Of a stretch of 64,000 bases of DNA, positions 39,771 to 52,228 are shown one piece after another. How positions within the stretch are numbered: position 1 is the stretch's first letter; the number at the start of each line of letters is the position of its first letter. Source of the stretch: Progne subis subis (Eukaryota > Chordata > Aves > Passeriformes > Hirundinidae); contig JAKJHU010000033.1 of the NCBI GenBank assembly GCA_022316685.1, positions 6,047,321 to 6,111,320 on the forward strand, read 5' to 3'. The position numbers and the translations under genes are program-made. A model generated the notes under the pieces. It ran no database searches and was not told the DNA's origin. It was given only the letters and a program-made list of their open reading frames with translations.

Positions 39771-41741
39771 AAATGTTGGGGAAATTATTTGAAAGTAATA
39801 ATGTATAAAATCAAAATATTTAACAGATACCATCCTTTCTCCCTCTGCAGCTAAGAGATACAAGATATCAGTAACTGTGCTCCAGAATTAAAGAGAGCAT
39901 TTAGTTTAGTCCATTATCTCTGTGAAGAGGGAAAAAAAAAATTATATCCAACATAAATATAAATAGCCATTTTTAATAATGCATTAAACTTGGTGGGGAG
40001 GGGGAAAGGAAGCAATTTAAACACAAGTCTTTTTTGACCATTTATTGTCAACTTCTCTTGCTATTCTATGAAGCTTTTTTCCTCCCATTTTTTCCTCCTC
40101 AAAAATGATGGGCTTGTTTTAACTTTTTTTGCAGGTAAATGACAACTCTCATGGTGCAAGATGCTAAAACTGAATTTACAGAGTATTCCTCAGGTACAAC
40201 CCACATAACACAGGGAATCCAACCAAGTGAGCATCAGCTGGAGGAGGAGAAACATGTAAAAGGACCAAACCTGAATGATGCACGTATTTTATGTACACTT
40301 CAAGAAAACCAGCAGCTCAGTCTTAAAAAGCATCTTACAAAACAAGCAGCAGTTATGATATACTGAATGACAATACACTTATTTTTCTGAAAAGATGACT
40401 GACATAGTTCATTCAAATTATTGTGAAACCTGAACTTTCCAGGATTTGGGGTGAAATTCCTATTTAAACTGTCCCTGATATGGCTCACTGATAGAGGTAG
40501 CAAGTCAACACTTAATGACTGGCATTATAAAAGTAATCCTGTAAATCTGAAATAAGGGATCCCAAAGGCTACTAAGTAGCCAATAAAACTTATGCAGGGT
40601 CACTGTCTTTCATCAACAAAAAAATATCAATAGACTGGATAATGGTTATTACTCCAATCCTGCTGATATGTATAACACACTGTGGGAGGCATTTGTCATA
40701 TGCCAGACATTTGTCCTGCTCTCCTCAATCTAAGCATCTGTGAAGCTAATTGCACTCACTTTTTATTTACAACATTTAAAAAAGTCCTTAGGCACAGGGT
40801 GTTCAAAGCTGCAAAACTGCTCACTCTTACTCAGCTTTACTCCTTCTTATTTCTATTTCTTCCCCAGTTTGAATTTCTCCCACATTATTTTCTTACAGAA
40901 TCCTCAAAAGTAAAGAACACAGACTGCCCTCTTCACAGAAGAGGCTGAGTCTGCATCTGTCTGGGATAATGCAATGCCCCCAAACCACATCCAGTACACT
41001 CAAATACAGCTCAGAATGTATCTTGCATCTTCATAACACAACAAATGACAGAGACCAGTATTACTGCAGGGAAACATCCCACAACCATTTCTAAATTCTT
41101 TACCAAATTCTTCTGTAGGAGGCTTAAAATGTTACTTATAGGTAACTGAAACTGTTATCTAATTTACTGCTGCAAAGTTCAAGCATTTTGCAAAATTCCA
41201 TATAATCTATTTATCCATAAAAATCTAAAATATACCCTCTCAAGTCCAGATTTGAATATATCAATGTTTAAATTTTTAAACTAGCTGCTGTAGTGGTCAA
41301 AGCTACTTGAACTGTAGCAAATACAGGTAAAGAACTGTCAACTTGGGCTAAATCACAGAAGAAAGCCCCCAAACAAACATGTACACACAGAAGGGACCCC
41401 ACTGTACTGACACAATAAATTAGATGTGTTCCAGATTCTACCCTTATTAAAGCAGGTACAATGATAATCAATGCAATCCACTGCAGGGTTTCACACACCA
41501 TTTTAATAGAAAGGAAAACAACAACTGCCAGTCTCAGCATGCTCATCTTAAATGTGAAGGCTTAAACCTCAGGTGACCGTGGCTTGCACATTAGGTTTCA
41601 GCTCCAAGTCTATCAATAAACATAATTACCTTTTTCTTTCACCATGGCAAATAATTTTTCTTTGTAGTGGAAGCAGCGAGAATTAACTGAAGCAATTTAA
41701 ACACAGTCTCTTTTTCCAGCAGTATTTGGCTGAGGTGGATT

Positions 41742-41742
41742 A

Positions 41743-41774
<32 letters not shown>

Positions 41775-41803
41775 GAAAAAAGGAAAAAGGATAAAGAAAA
41801 AAG
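41742..41803. repeat. (GAA)n purine microsatellite
   Basis: A poly(A) start, then about seven GAA units and further A/G-only sequence. On the minus (gene) strand this is a (TTC)n pyrimidine tract. Confidence 0.93.
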
Positions 41804-43612
41804 GCAGCTTATTCCAGATAATAATCTCCCTTGGTAAGATTTCCCACGAGGTCTGATCAGGTCCGATTGCTCATCACTGTCTCTTTCCTTCGTGTTTCTC
41901 CTCTCTTTTCCCACCGTGGTCCTTTCCTATGGCCAATGGCAGCTCATCCCTGCCCGTGGATTGTGCCCCTCGTGTTGAAAGCACCGGCTGCAGCTGGTGC
42001 TGGGAACAAATGCTGGATTCCAGCACCTTGCATTCCTGTGCCCTCGCACAGCCGAGCTGCCATTCGCTCCCAAGGGACATGGGAGGAGAGCAGGAGAGCT
42101 GTCCCAACGCACACACAAAGCTAAAGCGGCATTTATGAGTTCCCTGTTATTTCATTTACTGAAACTGAGCCAGGATCAAGAGAGGAGACAAAGATGAGCA
42201 CAAGGCAAGTGCTGAGGCAGGCTGCAGCACGGTGGCTTTTCTATGGTGAGTGCTTTATCCATTCCTGGATTTAGCTTTAAAGCAATTACTACACCACAAA
42301 ACATGCTAATAAGGGGTCTCTCGATGCCTACTGACCATGAAACACATCAGAGTAACAGCCAGCCTGTGCAGGATGGGATGGGAATACCCATCTATTCTCT
42401 ACTTCAAACAACAATAAAAAATCATAAAAATGAGAACTGTCACTGCTCAGTGGGTTCTGAAGCCAGGCAGTGCTATACAAATGTTTGCTGTGGGTCAAAG
42501 TAAGTGCTGTATTCTGAAATCCCTAATAATTGTAAACAATAATTCCTCCTAAGTTATTCCTTTGCAGATGATAGCCACAGGTACCCATGGAACTGAGAAG
42601 ACAGAAGTGTATTGAAACAGCAGCACTGAGATGGGAATTTCATTCCCCAGCACATCCCCAAGAAGACAAAGCACCTGTGTAGATTCTGGGCATCAAACTG
42701 ACCTCCCAAGTTCAGGTTTTCCAGGCACTAAACTCTACTAAGAAAGGACTGGTCAGTAAACTGATGCTGAAAAACAAACAAACCAATGCTTCAGAATATT
42801 GTCAAGTCTTGTCATCATATAGTAAGGTTCTGCTTTCTGTTAAAAGATGTAGGGAAACAAAGCTTTTCTTTTACAAGAAAACTTTTATTCACAGTTATGA
42901 AGAAAAGATTGGAAATATGACTAATCAAAATCCTGAATACCCCTTAAAAGCCACGTGTATTTTAAAATACATATATACTGTCAGCATCACGATTTTGGAG
43001 ACCCTCTATCACTACTACTATTAGTTCCTCATTTTAGTTAGCTACCAGTGACTTCCCCAAAATAAATCTATGTCATTCATGCCTTTGCCTAGTGAGTAAA
43101 TTTTATATTTGTGGTTTAAAGACAGAGAAAATGGCAAATGGAAAACTTGTCAAAGACAGAGGTGATCTCAGTAGCAGAGAACTAGGTCAAATATAAAGAT
43201 ATTCTAGGCTAAATTATGGACAGATTCATTGAGAAAAAGCTTCAACTTGACCACAGCTCAGTGCAAAATGTTACGCGATAGAAGTAAAACTACATTCATA
43301 CTGCACCCTACGTTCACACTGCTCACACCTCCACAAGGGAATTCCTTCTCCATGCTACTCTACGAAGAGAGAGGGATATTAATGTAAAGAAACAAGCTGT
43401 AGGCATCAGCCTGACAGAGCAGCAGATGGCTGATACCTGCTGGAAAAAAAATTAGCCTACGCACACAGCATTAAAAATATTTGCAGTAAATAAATTTTAG
43501 GGGGTTTGTATAAATGCCACCCAGAACAATGGAAATAAATTAAACAAGCCAGTCTGCCTCACCCAGAAGGTATCTCTTATTCAGTGACGTTTTTTAATAA
43601 ATAAATCACTAA

Positions 43613-43680
43613 AACAGAGAGAGAAAGAGGGAAAGAAAAAAAAAAAATAAACAAAAAAACCCCCCACCAAACTAAAAAAA
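43613..43680. repeat. A-rich low-complexity block
   Basis: GAGA- and A-rich sequence followed by A/C-only sequence. Confidence 0.88.
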
Positions 43681-43798
43681 GCCAGAGATACAGGCACATG
43701 CATGGGAAAAAAAAATAGTTATTCTATTGTAACAAATCTAGGCTGGCTTTCTATTGTTAGCAGCCCAACGTGTAAGAGCAGCACAGCACAGGCAGTCT

Positions 43799-43840
43799 GA
43801 CATTCCTGCTTCTATGACTCAGTGTATTACTATTAATAGC
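43799..43840. promoter_or_regulatory. Candidate muscle-type enhancer motif cluster (M-CAT, AP-1, MEF2)
   Basis: Seen: CATTCCT (M-CAT/TEAD consensus) at 43801-43807, TGACTCA (AP-1) at 43815-43821 and CTATTAATAG (exact MEF2 consensus) at 43830-43839, all within 40 bases of the large 5' intron. Known: TEAD, AP-1 and MEF2 sites combine in muscle enhancers, and ABLIM1 is expressed in muscle. That this is an active enhancer is inference from motifs only. Confidence 0.3.
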
Positions 43841-45599
43841 ATTTGAGGCTCAAGAGGGGAGCTGGGCTGAACCCCACCAACACGGAGCTGTTATGTCACA
43901 TTTCTGACATATCAGAGACATCAGGCTGTAACTCAACCTGGCCGTGCTCTTTTCCAAGCTGTATTTTGTAAACAGTTAGGAGGACAGCCTCCTGAAAGGG
44001 GCACATCTGACCTTCATTCATAAATATTTGATTTGATGTGCAGAGCGGAGCCTATGGACACACACCCACGGATGCTGTTAACCCCTTCCTGGGATCCTCA
44101 GACACCCTCAAAAGGCTTGCAGTGATGATCATTCATTTTTTGTTGTTGTTCCAGCAAGCTGCTGACACAGAAGCTGCTTGTTGGTATGTGGACTTTCTGC
44201 TCTCTGAGTGCATTCCTCCATTTTTCACATGTGCTAGAGATTAGCACTGCTGTATCTCACATCGTTCAGCCACGAGAGCTGCAGTGGTAGACTACACCAG
44301 CGTGCACAAAAAATGTAATTTAAAAACACAGGCTGCAGTAAGTTGTGCTGGAGATTTAGGAGTAAAATGTAATCTGATCCAGAGTAAAGACATATGAAGA
44401 GCAGTTAGTACTGCAAATAAAATCTCTTTACACCAGGATGGCTTTTGGTTTTAACCTCATTGTTCTAAGTCAAGGCTAAAATTTTTGCCCTTCTGTACAA
44501 CTCAGAACCTACTAGAATATCGTAAACTAGAGATGAAAAAGGAATAGACAGCATTCTAGAAACAATCCCTTGGCACTTACTGTTATCAAGGGCTACCTAT
44601 TTTAATGGAAAGCAAAATAACTCTTTTTCTCTACCTTTTCACTGTACTAATTAAGTCTTCCTTGAACACAGTGTGGGTGGAAGAGTCACACAGAGTGCAC
44701 GACAGCTAAACAACATGCTCCTGTTGCTGTTATTTTCTGGTGAAAAATATCTTGTGCTTTCAGCAAGAGGCATGAGAGCAATAGTGAGATCACTCACAAG
44801 GGGAAAGAGTTAAACCAGTTTGTTTTGCTATTTCTTCTACCTTGATACTACTGAAAAAGTATGAGTAAGATACTAAGCAGTTTAGCTGTGATTTAAGGTT
44901 ATGTTATTCTCATTTTAAAAGATGGTGTTCATATTTTTATCTTGCACTCATTCTTCACAGATGAGATCATGGCTTAGAAGTATCAGCACATCGGTTTTTT
45001 TTACAATTTCTTCAAACTGAACTGATATCTCTTCTTCATAAAGAAATGAGGGGGAAAGGCAGATAGGAAACAGAAAAAGAAAGGGGAGAAGTTGTTCCAC
45101 TAAATAATATTCAGGAAAATGTCATCTATTTAATGTCCTTGCTTCCAGCAAAAAGCCTGGAACAAAGTTTTGACAAGAAAGGCTGCTCCAGGCTTCCACA
45201 GCTTAACCACTGTCCAACATAGGTCAATTGAGAGCCATCACTTCTGTGAAGCCTCAATTAAAGCATTTTGCAAAATGCTCCCTTCTCCAGGAAGGAAATG
45301 CCACTCTCTCGTGACCTGCTCTACTTGTTACCCTGACTTACCCGTGCCTGCTCAGACAAAACCATAATCAATGGTAATATCAAGTTGGGATCTCTTGCAA
45401 AAGCCCCATGACCCAGCAGTGGTCCCATTGCCCTAAGGGGGAAGCCTACGGTTCCCAGTCTCAGGATTCTCAAAAGCTATATATTAAATATTTCCTGGCT
45501 TCTGTTTCTCCTGACCACACCCTCCTCCAGCAAACTGCTGTCTCTCCCTCAGCCCCTCGGGCAGCTGGCCCATCTTCCATCTTTTGGAATCAGCTGGAG

Positions 45600-46029
45600 C
45601 AGCAGTGCTTCTGAAGGACTGCAGCAAAGAAACCGGGCAGGGAACTGATGGGGAAAGCCGACGGCGCTGGTGGAGTTCTTCAGCTTCACCAGGACTCAGT
45701 GAGCAGAATTCAGGCTGTACCTGACAGAACTGGTCCCCTGCTGCCCTGAGTTTTAGCCTTCTGATTTGTTTACATTTTTGTAGTGGAGTCCTCTCATGGA
45801 TTGTAATATAAACAGAGTGGTTGCTTTCACATTCCTCTCTGATGTGGGACAATTGATGGATTCCAAGTCTGGCCAGAGGGGTGGAGAGGTGGCAACCACA
45901 TTCTCCAATCCCTGGTCATTGTCCAGAATCTATATAAGCGAGCTCAAGTAAATAAACTTCCCTTCTTTTTGCTCTGGACTTGAGTGTGAGTATAATTTCT
46001 TTTCGTGTCCTCTAGTGACAGTCCCCACA
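45600..46029 (+). mobile_element. Possible solo LTR (endogenous retrovirus-type promoter)
   Basis: Seen: TATATAAG at 45931-45938 is followed 12 bases later by AATAAA at 45951-45956, then a pyrimidine-rich stretch and a candidate CCCCACA end near 46029. A TATA box and a polyadenylation signal this close together is the usual U3/R layout of a retroviral LTR. No gag, pol or env reading frame adjoins it, so if real it is a solo LTR. I could not identify a convincing TG start or target-site duplication, so both borders are guesses. Opposite in orientation to ABLIM1. Confidence 0.35.
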
Positions 46030-49000
46030 CCAGGTGTACCCCCAAGTCTTCCAAGCCTGCAGGCACTGTTATTCCGTGAGTCATTTGTGAGCCTTTCCAA
46101 CCCTCCACACCGTTTCTGCTCTGTAACAACTTCATCCTGCAGCTTGAGCAAGGGTCTGGGGCTGCCAAGCCTTCCTCACCACACTGCCCTGTGTGGAACC
46201 AGCAGGAAGTGAAGGAGCTGGGAAAGCCCCACTGATTGAGCTCCCCACCACAGACCCTCTGTGCTGCCCTATCACAAGTTTTAAACAGTCCAGAGGAGCA
46301 AACACAGATGCACCAGAGAGAAATATGCTTGTTTCTCAGCACATACTATGGTCCTGCCATCCTACACCTTGGGATCACACTGTCCCTGTTGATAAGATTG
46401 ATCTCCAAGCAAATAATGCCTGAGGGCCTGGATTCTAACCACTACCCTTCTGCTGTGCTGGGCTTTTCCCTATTCCGGTGTCATGCCATTTTCAACAAGA
46501 TCAGTCTGATATATTGGTTTAAAATCACATGCCATCTTTCTTCAGAATAAACAAAATTAAAATTTAGCAAATACATCAATCACTTCATTCAGTAAAATGC
46601 ACAGTGTAATCATTCTGATCTGCCAGGATTTGGGGGTTTAGTGCTTTTTTTAGAAATAGAATAATTTCATATTCTTTCAAATCAGACTCTTAAGGAATAA
46701 AAAATTTTACAGGTTTTGATCTATCAAGATGTCTGGATTTCTTAAAACAAAATCTGATTTTCTGAGATACTTGAAAGCAGGACTTTCTTAGTATGCTGTT
46801 TTATTCAGTAGGACAGTAATAGTCTGCAAAAAAGACTATAGAGTCTAATCTGTCGCAAAACAAAATAAGAAACAAGTACCCTTGGCTTTGTTCTAAATAT
46901 TAAGAAGATTAACACACATACTTATGTAAAAAAGCACCTGAAACCATCAGATTATCTTTAGAAACAGAAGAGAAAAGATGGCTACATTATACTGCTTTGC
47001 CAGTATATATAATAAAATACACTTCAAAAATAAACAAGCTCACTAATGGGTGAATCTTCTGGCTGCAGGTATGTACAAACATTTATCTCTGAACATACAT
47101 TTATGTTATTGATGTAACAACTGGCTTCCAAACAGCTAATGCTATTGCTAATCCTTAGAAAGGAGATCAGGTTTTCTTCACACCTGTGTGACCTTTACAG
47201 TATGCACACAGAGCTGGCACTAAACTGAGATGCGGTACAGTAATGTGAGTACAGACAGTGGTTTAAACTTTGTATTTTTTAAAAAATTACCATATAAAAT
47301 CATCACTATTCCCCTGCTACAAACTGAGTTTATTGAGCTAATTCATTTACTGAGCTCCACAGAACCAGCACTGGTGCTGATAAAAACACAATAACCTTCA
47401 CTGACAGTCACCAACAGTTAATGCTGAAAATTGCACAAAGGCAGGAATCCCCAACAGGAAAGCACACATGCAAGTGTCATCCTTTACTGTGCATGCCTAA
47501 GGTTAAGGAGATTTGATATTGAAAATCCACTTCAGAATTGGATTAACTGTGCAGAATAAACCCCACAGCCTGTCTTGGGAGCTTTTGGCTCAGTGAAATC
47601 AGCAGGAATGCTGTAAAGACTGTCTGGTCTAAAGAACTTCTCCCTGAGAGGTCCATGCGACACCAGATTGAAGCAGCTTCCTGCCAATCCATTAATGTGC
47701 AGGGTAAAGCAACAAGTTCTTTGTTTTGCAGTGCTGAGAGGTGTGACAGTCTCTCCACTAACATTTAGTGTGTGCCTCAAAAATATAACATCCAGCAAAG
47801 CATTCCACAAGTCCATGGTGCCTGGAGGCGAGGCAACCCACCATGTGGGCACTGGATACAAACCACACTTAGATCAAGCTGGGGTATTAAATTGTTACTG
47901 TGCTAAATGACAAATTCCTCCTCTTCTGATTCCATACTAAACTATAAATAGGACTCTCAAAAGAGGCACCTAAATCTGTCCTGCAAATGTATCTCTCCCA
48001 ACAAGTATTTGCCAGTCCAGTGTCCTATCAAATGAACCACAGAGCATCTCAAAGAAAGCAAAAACGGTGCTTTATATAATTTGGCTAGGTAGTGTAATAT
48101 TAATATATTTAAACAAGATTTTACAGCAAATAAATTTTTATCACCTTACTCCAGCTTCTGGAATTTTTCTATTTGTGGCTGTGATTTTTATCTGCTAGCT
48201 AGGGAGGTCACTTGTTTTGGCATGGAAAACCTTTACATATTTGAATCTTTCTCTTAAATTATTTGCTGCCATTTTCAATAGCAGAATCATCATGAAAGTA
48301 TTGAGCAGACATATAACAAATTGAGAGTAGGCATAACTGATTCCAACTTCTGCACCAACTGGAATAACTAAAAGGTAGCTATAAAAGCGATAAAAGCTGT
48401 TTTGCTGCTGCTCCATAGGGAAGTCACACATTTTAAATAATTCTTCTTCTTAAAGAAGAGTTAGCCAACTTAAAAATTAAACAATATCTTCCAAGTACTG
48501 ATGTATACTGATAAGCTAATTTGGTTTGTGGTTTTTGCATTTTACTGTTTAATGTTTTACATTTTATATTGAAAACTGCACACACAGCTGCACCATCTAA
48601 TTCACAGGGTAACAAGCTAGTGATGAGCATCCCCTGCAGCCACATTTCTGCATCCCACCATAAAGATTCCCTCTTTTAAGGAAAGAAACCAGAAAAATCA
48701 AAAGCAGGATAACGCAAAAACTGTATTCACAATCATCCATTCTAACATTGTCTTGTTTCCCTCTCAGCTGCCCTGTGTCTGCATGACCTGGGTGAAGAAC
48801 ATTCCCAATTGCCCTTCCTCCTTTCTCCTCCTATTAACTATATGAGCGCCGAGATTTACCGAGTATCTCAAACTAAGAGCCACTTTTAAGGTCCCTGTGT
48901 ACAAAAGTCTACTTAGTGACACCCCACGTCTCAGGCATAAAGGAGAAGAAGTAGCCGACAGCCATAGCGTTCATCTTTTCCTTACCCATGCATGAGGGAT

Positions 49001-51150
49001 GGATGGGGGTGGATGAAGCAAGAACAGCCGGATACCCAGCCTCTCTCTCAGTCCTATTCCACTCCCTCCATCTGCAACGTCAAAGCTGCAGTGAGTGAGA
49101 ACAGCCCTTTCCTACGCCTTTCCCTCTGCTCAGAAATTTTCCCACCATATCACCTTTTGGATAAGCAGAGAAGCCCAAGGAACAGCTTTCAGATGGGAAG
49201 AAACAGCAATTTCTACTCTCTTTTCCCCATCCCAGTATTTTATCTCGTCAGAAAGCCTAGACATTCTTCAGCTTGGAAGCAGCTTCCATGTCAGATTTAC
49301 CTGAACCCGTCCTTCCTGCAGGAGGCTGTGCTGGCCCTGCGCACCCCAGGAGGAGAGCACCCCTCTCTCCTGCCCCTTTCAGCTCTGGAGGGGAGCCACC
49401 CCTGCTGCGACCCTGCCCAGGAAGGGGACGGCATTTCGCTCCGGGTTTCATTAAAATACCAAAGTTATGCAACTGCAGAGGACGGACACAAGAGAGGAAG
49501 TCTCCATCAGATACAGAACAAAAGCAGGACTCCCTGTAAACAGCGCTGGGGGCAAGTAGCCAAAATGTGCCCGTTTCAACCAGAGCACCCATCGGCATTA
49601 TGGAGTTACAGAGCAGGGGAGATCTTTGCCTCAATTTCACTGAACAATCTTCACACTGCTGCTATTGCCTATTTATATACCATAGAGGGAACCGCAATAT
49701 TTTCATTATCTCTTTGAATTTACAGCTGATTTAGCTCATCTTCCTTGCTAGCACCTACTAACGGTAGGAACTGCAATTTTGTTCTTGTTTATTGGATTAC
49801 AGATAACAGAGAATTTAGGAGAAGAATCAGTTAACCCTACAGAGTGGAATTCAGTTGCTCTTAATGATGCTACCTTAATGCAGATTAATGCTAAACCACT
49901 GATTTACTACTAAACCAATTAGCTTAGATTGAGCCGAACATTGACAATCACTTGCCAGAATTCTGAAACAGGAAGCCAAGGGCTACAAAGCCATTAATTG
50001 TTCTAATATTTTAAGTAAAAATGTCTCAGTAACTAAATTGCAGTAGAGATACTGAAAATGGGCAAAGGATGAAGAACTCATCCTATCTCATTAGTTCTTC
50101 ATTTCACACTTTATTAAAAACCAAAAAATCAAGCTAACTCTTCATAATCTGAACTAAAGATTATTAAGAGCTAACAGAGATAGAGTTTCACATCTCCATT
50201 TGAGAATCCCTTACTCAGCTGAAGATTGTCTAAATCCCTCAATTATCACCACTCTTCTAGACTGAGCAAACATAATTCCATTAATCTTTTCTCATAAATC
50301 TTTTTTCCTAATACAATTCCCACTGCCTTCCACTAATTCCCCTCATGATTTATCAGTATCTTTCAAAAATAAGATGTCCAAACCTAGAGACAGTATCCAG
50401 CCGAGTCCTCTTCTGTAATAGGAAGGGAGAAAAAATTATCCAATTGCTGTATCAATCTCCTTCTAACACATCCCAGAAAAAGAATGGCAGCAGTATTATA
50501 GTCAATCTATACTTACCATACATTGCACTTATATTACCAGCATATTACAGTTAATCTATATGATGGTAAGTATCATTATTCTCCATGTACTTTTCAGGAT
50601 CAGAGTGTATTACTTACCATTTCTTATCTGTGCAAGTTCACACTTTACACTTCTAGAAACTGAAATTCAACTGCATAATTTCAAACAATATAGCTGACTT
50701 ATCAGGACTATTCTGAATTACAACACTGTCCTACAGAAGAATGAAATGTTTCTAAACGTTACTGGATTACCACAAATTTTAAAAGCATTCTCCCTATTCA
50801 ACCATTGAAAAATACAGGGACTGAGGCCAGGAGAGATTGTTCACTTGAAGGAATCAATTTGAAAAGCTATCAAAAATATTTACCTTATCTGAAGGATCAG
50901 CACCTCTCAACATCTAAGGAGTACCACCTACACCACAATGCAAACAGAACCTGGATTTTCCTCTCTCGTATCACTGCTTGCCACTTTTGAGATTGCTTAG
51001 AATTTGAGATTGGACACCTGACAAGTTCATACAGCACCATTAAAACCCTATGGCTGTAAATCACATCAAGAAGCATTCTGTGGGGAACTACCAGGAACAT
51101 CATTAGAAGGCAAGACCCAAGATTAAAACAGAAATTGTTTGGGTGTGGGG

Positions 51151-51183
51151 TTTTTTTTTGGTTTTTTTTTTTTTTTTTTTTTT

Positions 51184-51234
<51 letters not shown>

Positions 51235-51280
51235 TTTCTTTTTTTTTCTTTTTTTTCCTTTTTTTCTTCTTTCTTTCCAA
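51151..51280. repeat. T-rich block with (GTT)16 microsatellite
   Basis: Two T runs (51151-51159 and 51162-51185) lead into sixteen perfect GTT units at 51186-51233, then T/C-only sequence to about 51280. In the ABLIM1 transcript sense this is an (AAC)n tract. Its perfection suggests length polymorphism. Confidence 0.96.
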
Positions 51281-51682
51281 GTAGCAGCAGGGATTGGTGT
51301 TAAACAAACTGCATGCAGCCTTTAGGGTGATCTTGGGCACTCCTTGATACTAAGAATGGAAAATAACTATGGGATATAAAGAGTTTGTTTCCCTAAATGG
51401 AGGCTCTACCTTTCTTGCCATAGCACAGCAGGAAAACCTCACTAATGCAAAGAAGTTGATGTGTGGGAACTCAGATGTAAAACAGTGGGCAAAGGCTGAA
51501 CTGTTTCATGCTTCAGCTTGTATTTTTTAACTGTAACTTTCATTCCAAACCTGCAAAGCCCTTTCCTCTTGAGAACACCCTACCTCTGTGCCTTCCCTCA
51601 CATCACCTTGTTGATCTCTTGGATTCCTCTTCTGCAAACATACACACAGAAAAATCAGACCTTCTTTTCCCCAGAACTCCAT

Positions 51683-52228
51683 TTCTCATAGAATAAAAGT
51701 GAATAGACTATTTCAATTGGAAGGAATCTACAATTAATTATCTAATTCAGCTGCCTGACCAGCTCAGGGCTTACCAAGCTATTAAGGACACTGTCCATGT
51801 CTCAAACATGGACAGGCTTTGGGGATCGACTACCTCCCTATGAAGGAGGTGACCACTCTCAAGAAAAGAATTTCTTCCTAATATCCAGTCTAAACCTTCC
51901 CTGGCACAGTTTAGAACCATTTCCACGCATTCTGTTGATCCATACCAGTGGCCCCAGCCCATGGATCCAGCCTGTCCAGACCCCTCTGCAGAGCCTTCCT
52001 GCCCTCCAGCAGATCAACACTCCCACCCAGCGTGGTGTTGTCAGTGAACTGATTGAGGGTGCACTCACTCCTCTCATCCACATCATCAGTAAAGTTAATA
52101 AAAAGGACTGGGCCCAGTACTGAGCCCTTGGGAACACCACTGGTGACCAGTTTCCAACTGGACTCGAGTCCATTCTCCACCGCTGGCTAGTCTCAGCCAC
52201 CCAGCCAGTTCTTTTACATAGTGAAGAC
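51683..52228 (-). mobile_element. CR1 LINE fragment with RT segment, minus strand
   Basis: Seen: on the minus strand, 52160-51930 encodes a decayed CR1 RT region ([20 protein letters not shown], then [20 protein letters not shown]). Toward lower coordinates it passes into a CR1 3' tail in reverse orientation (AAAGAATTTCTTCCTAATAT on the plus strand) and ends near CATAGAATAAAAGTGAATAG at about 51683. The catalytic FADD-type motif reads FTDN here. The right border (CAGCCAGTTCTTTTACATAG on plus) is approximate. Same orientation as ABLIM1. No functional ORF remains. Confidence 0.9.

Noticed and set aside
39433..39854. Lys/Thr/Gln-rich and Phe/Leu/Cys-rich open frames, the latter resembling a membrane protein
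   Set aside because: Pure translation of the (CAAA)n low-complexity block.
41880..42130. GC-richer patch with a CCAAT box (GGCCAATGG), considered as an alternative promoter
   Set aside because: No open exon with a phase-1 donor on the minus strand was found next to it, and CpG density is modest.
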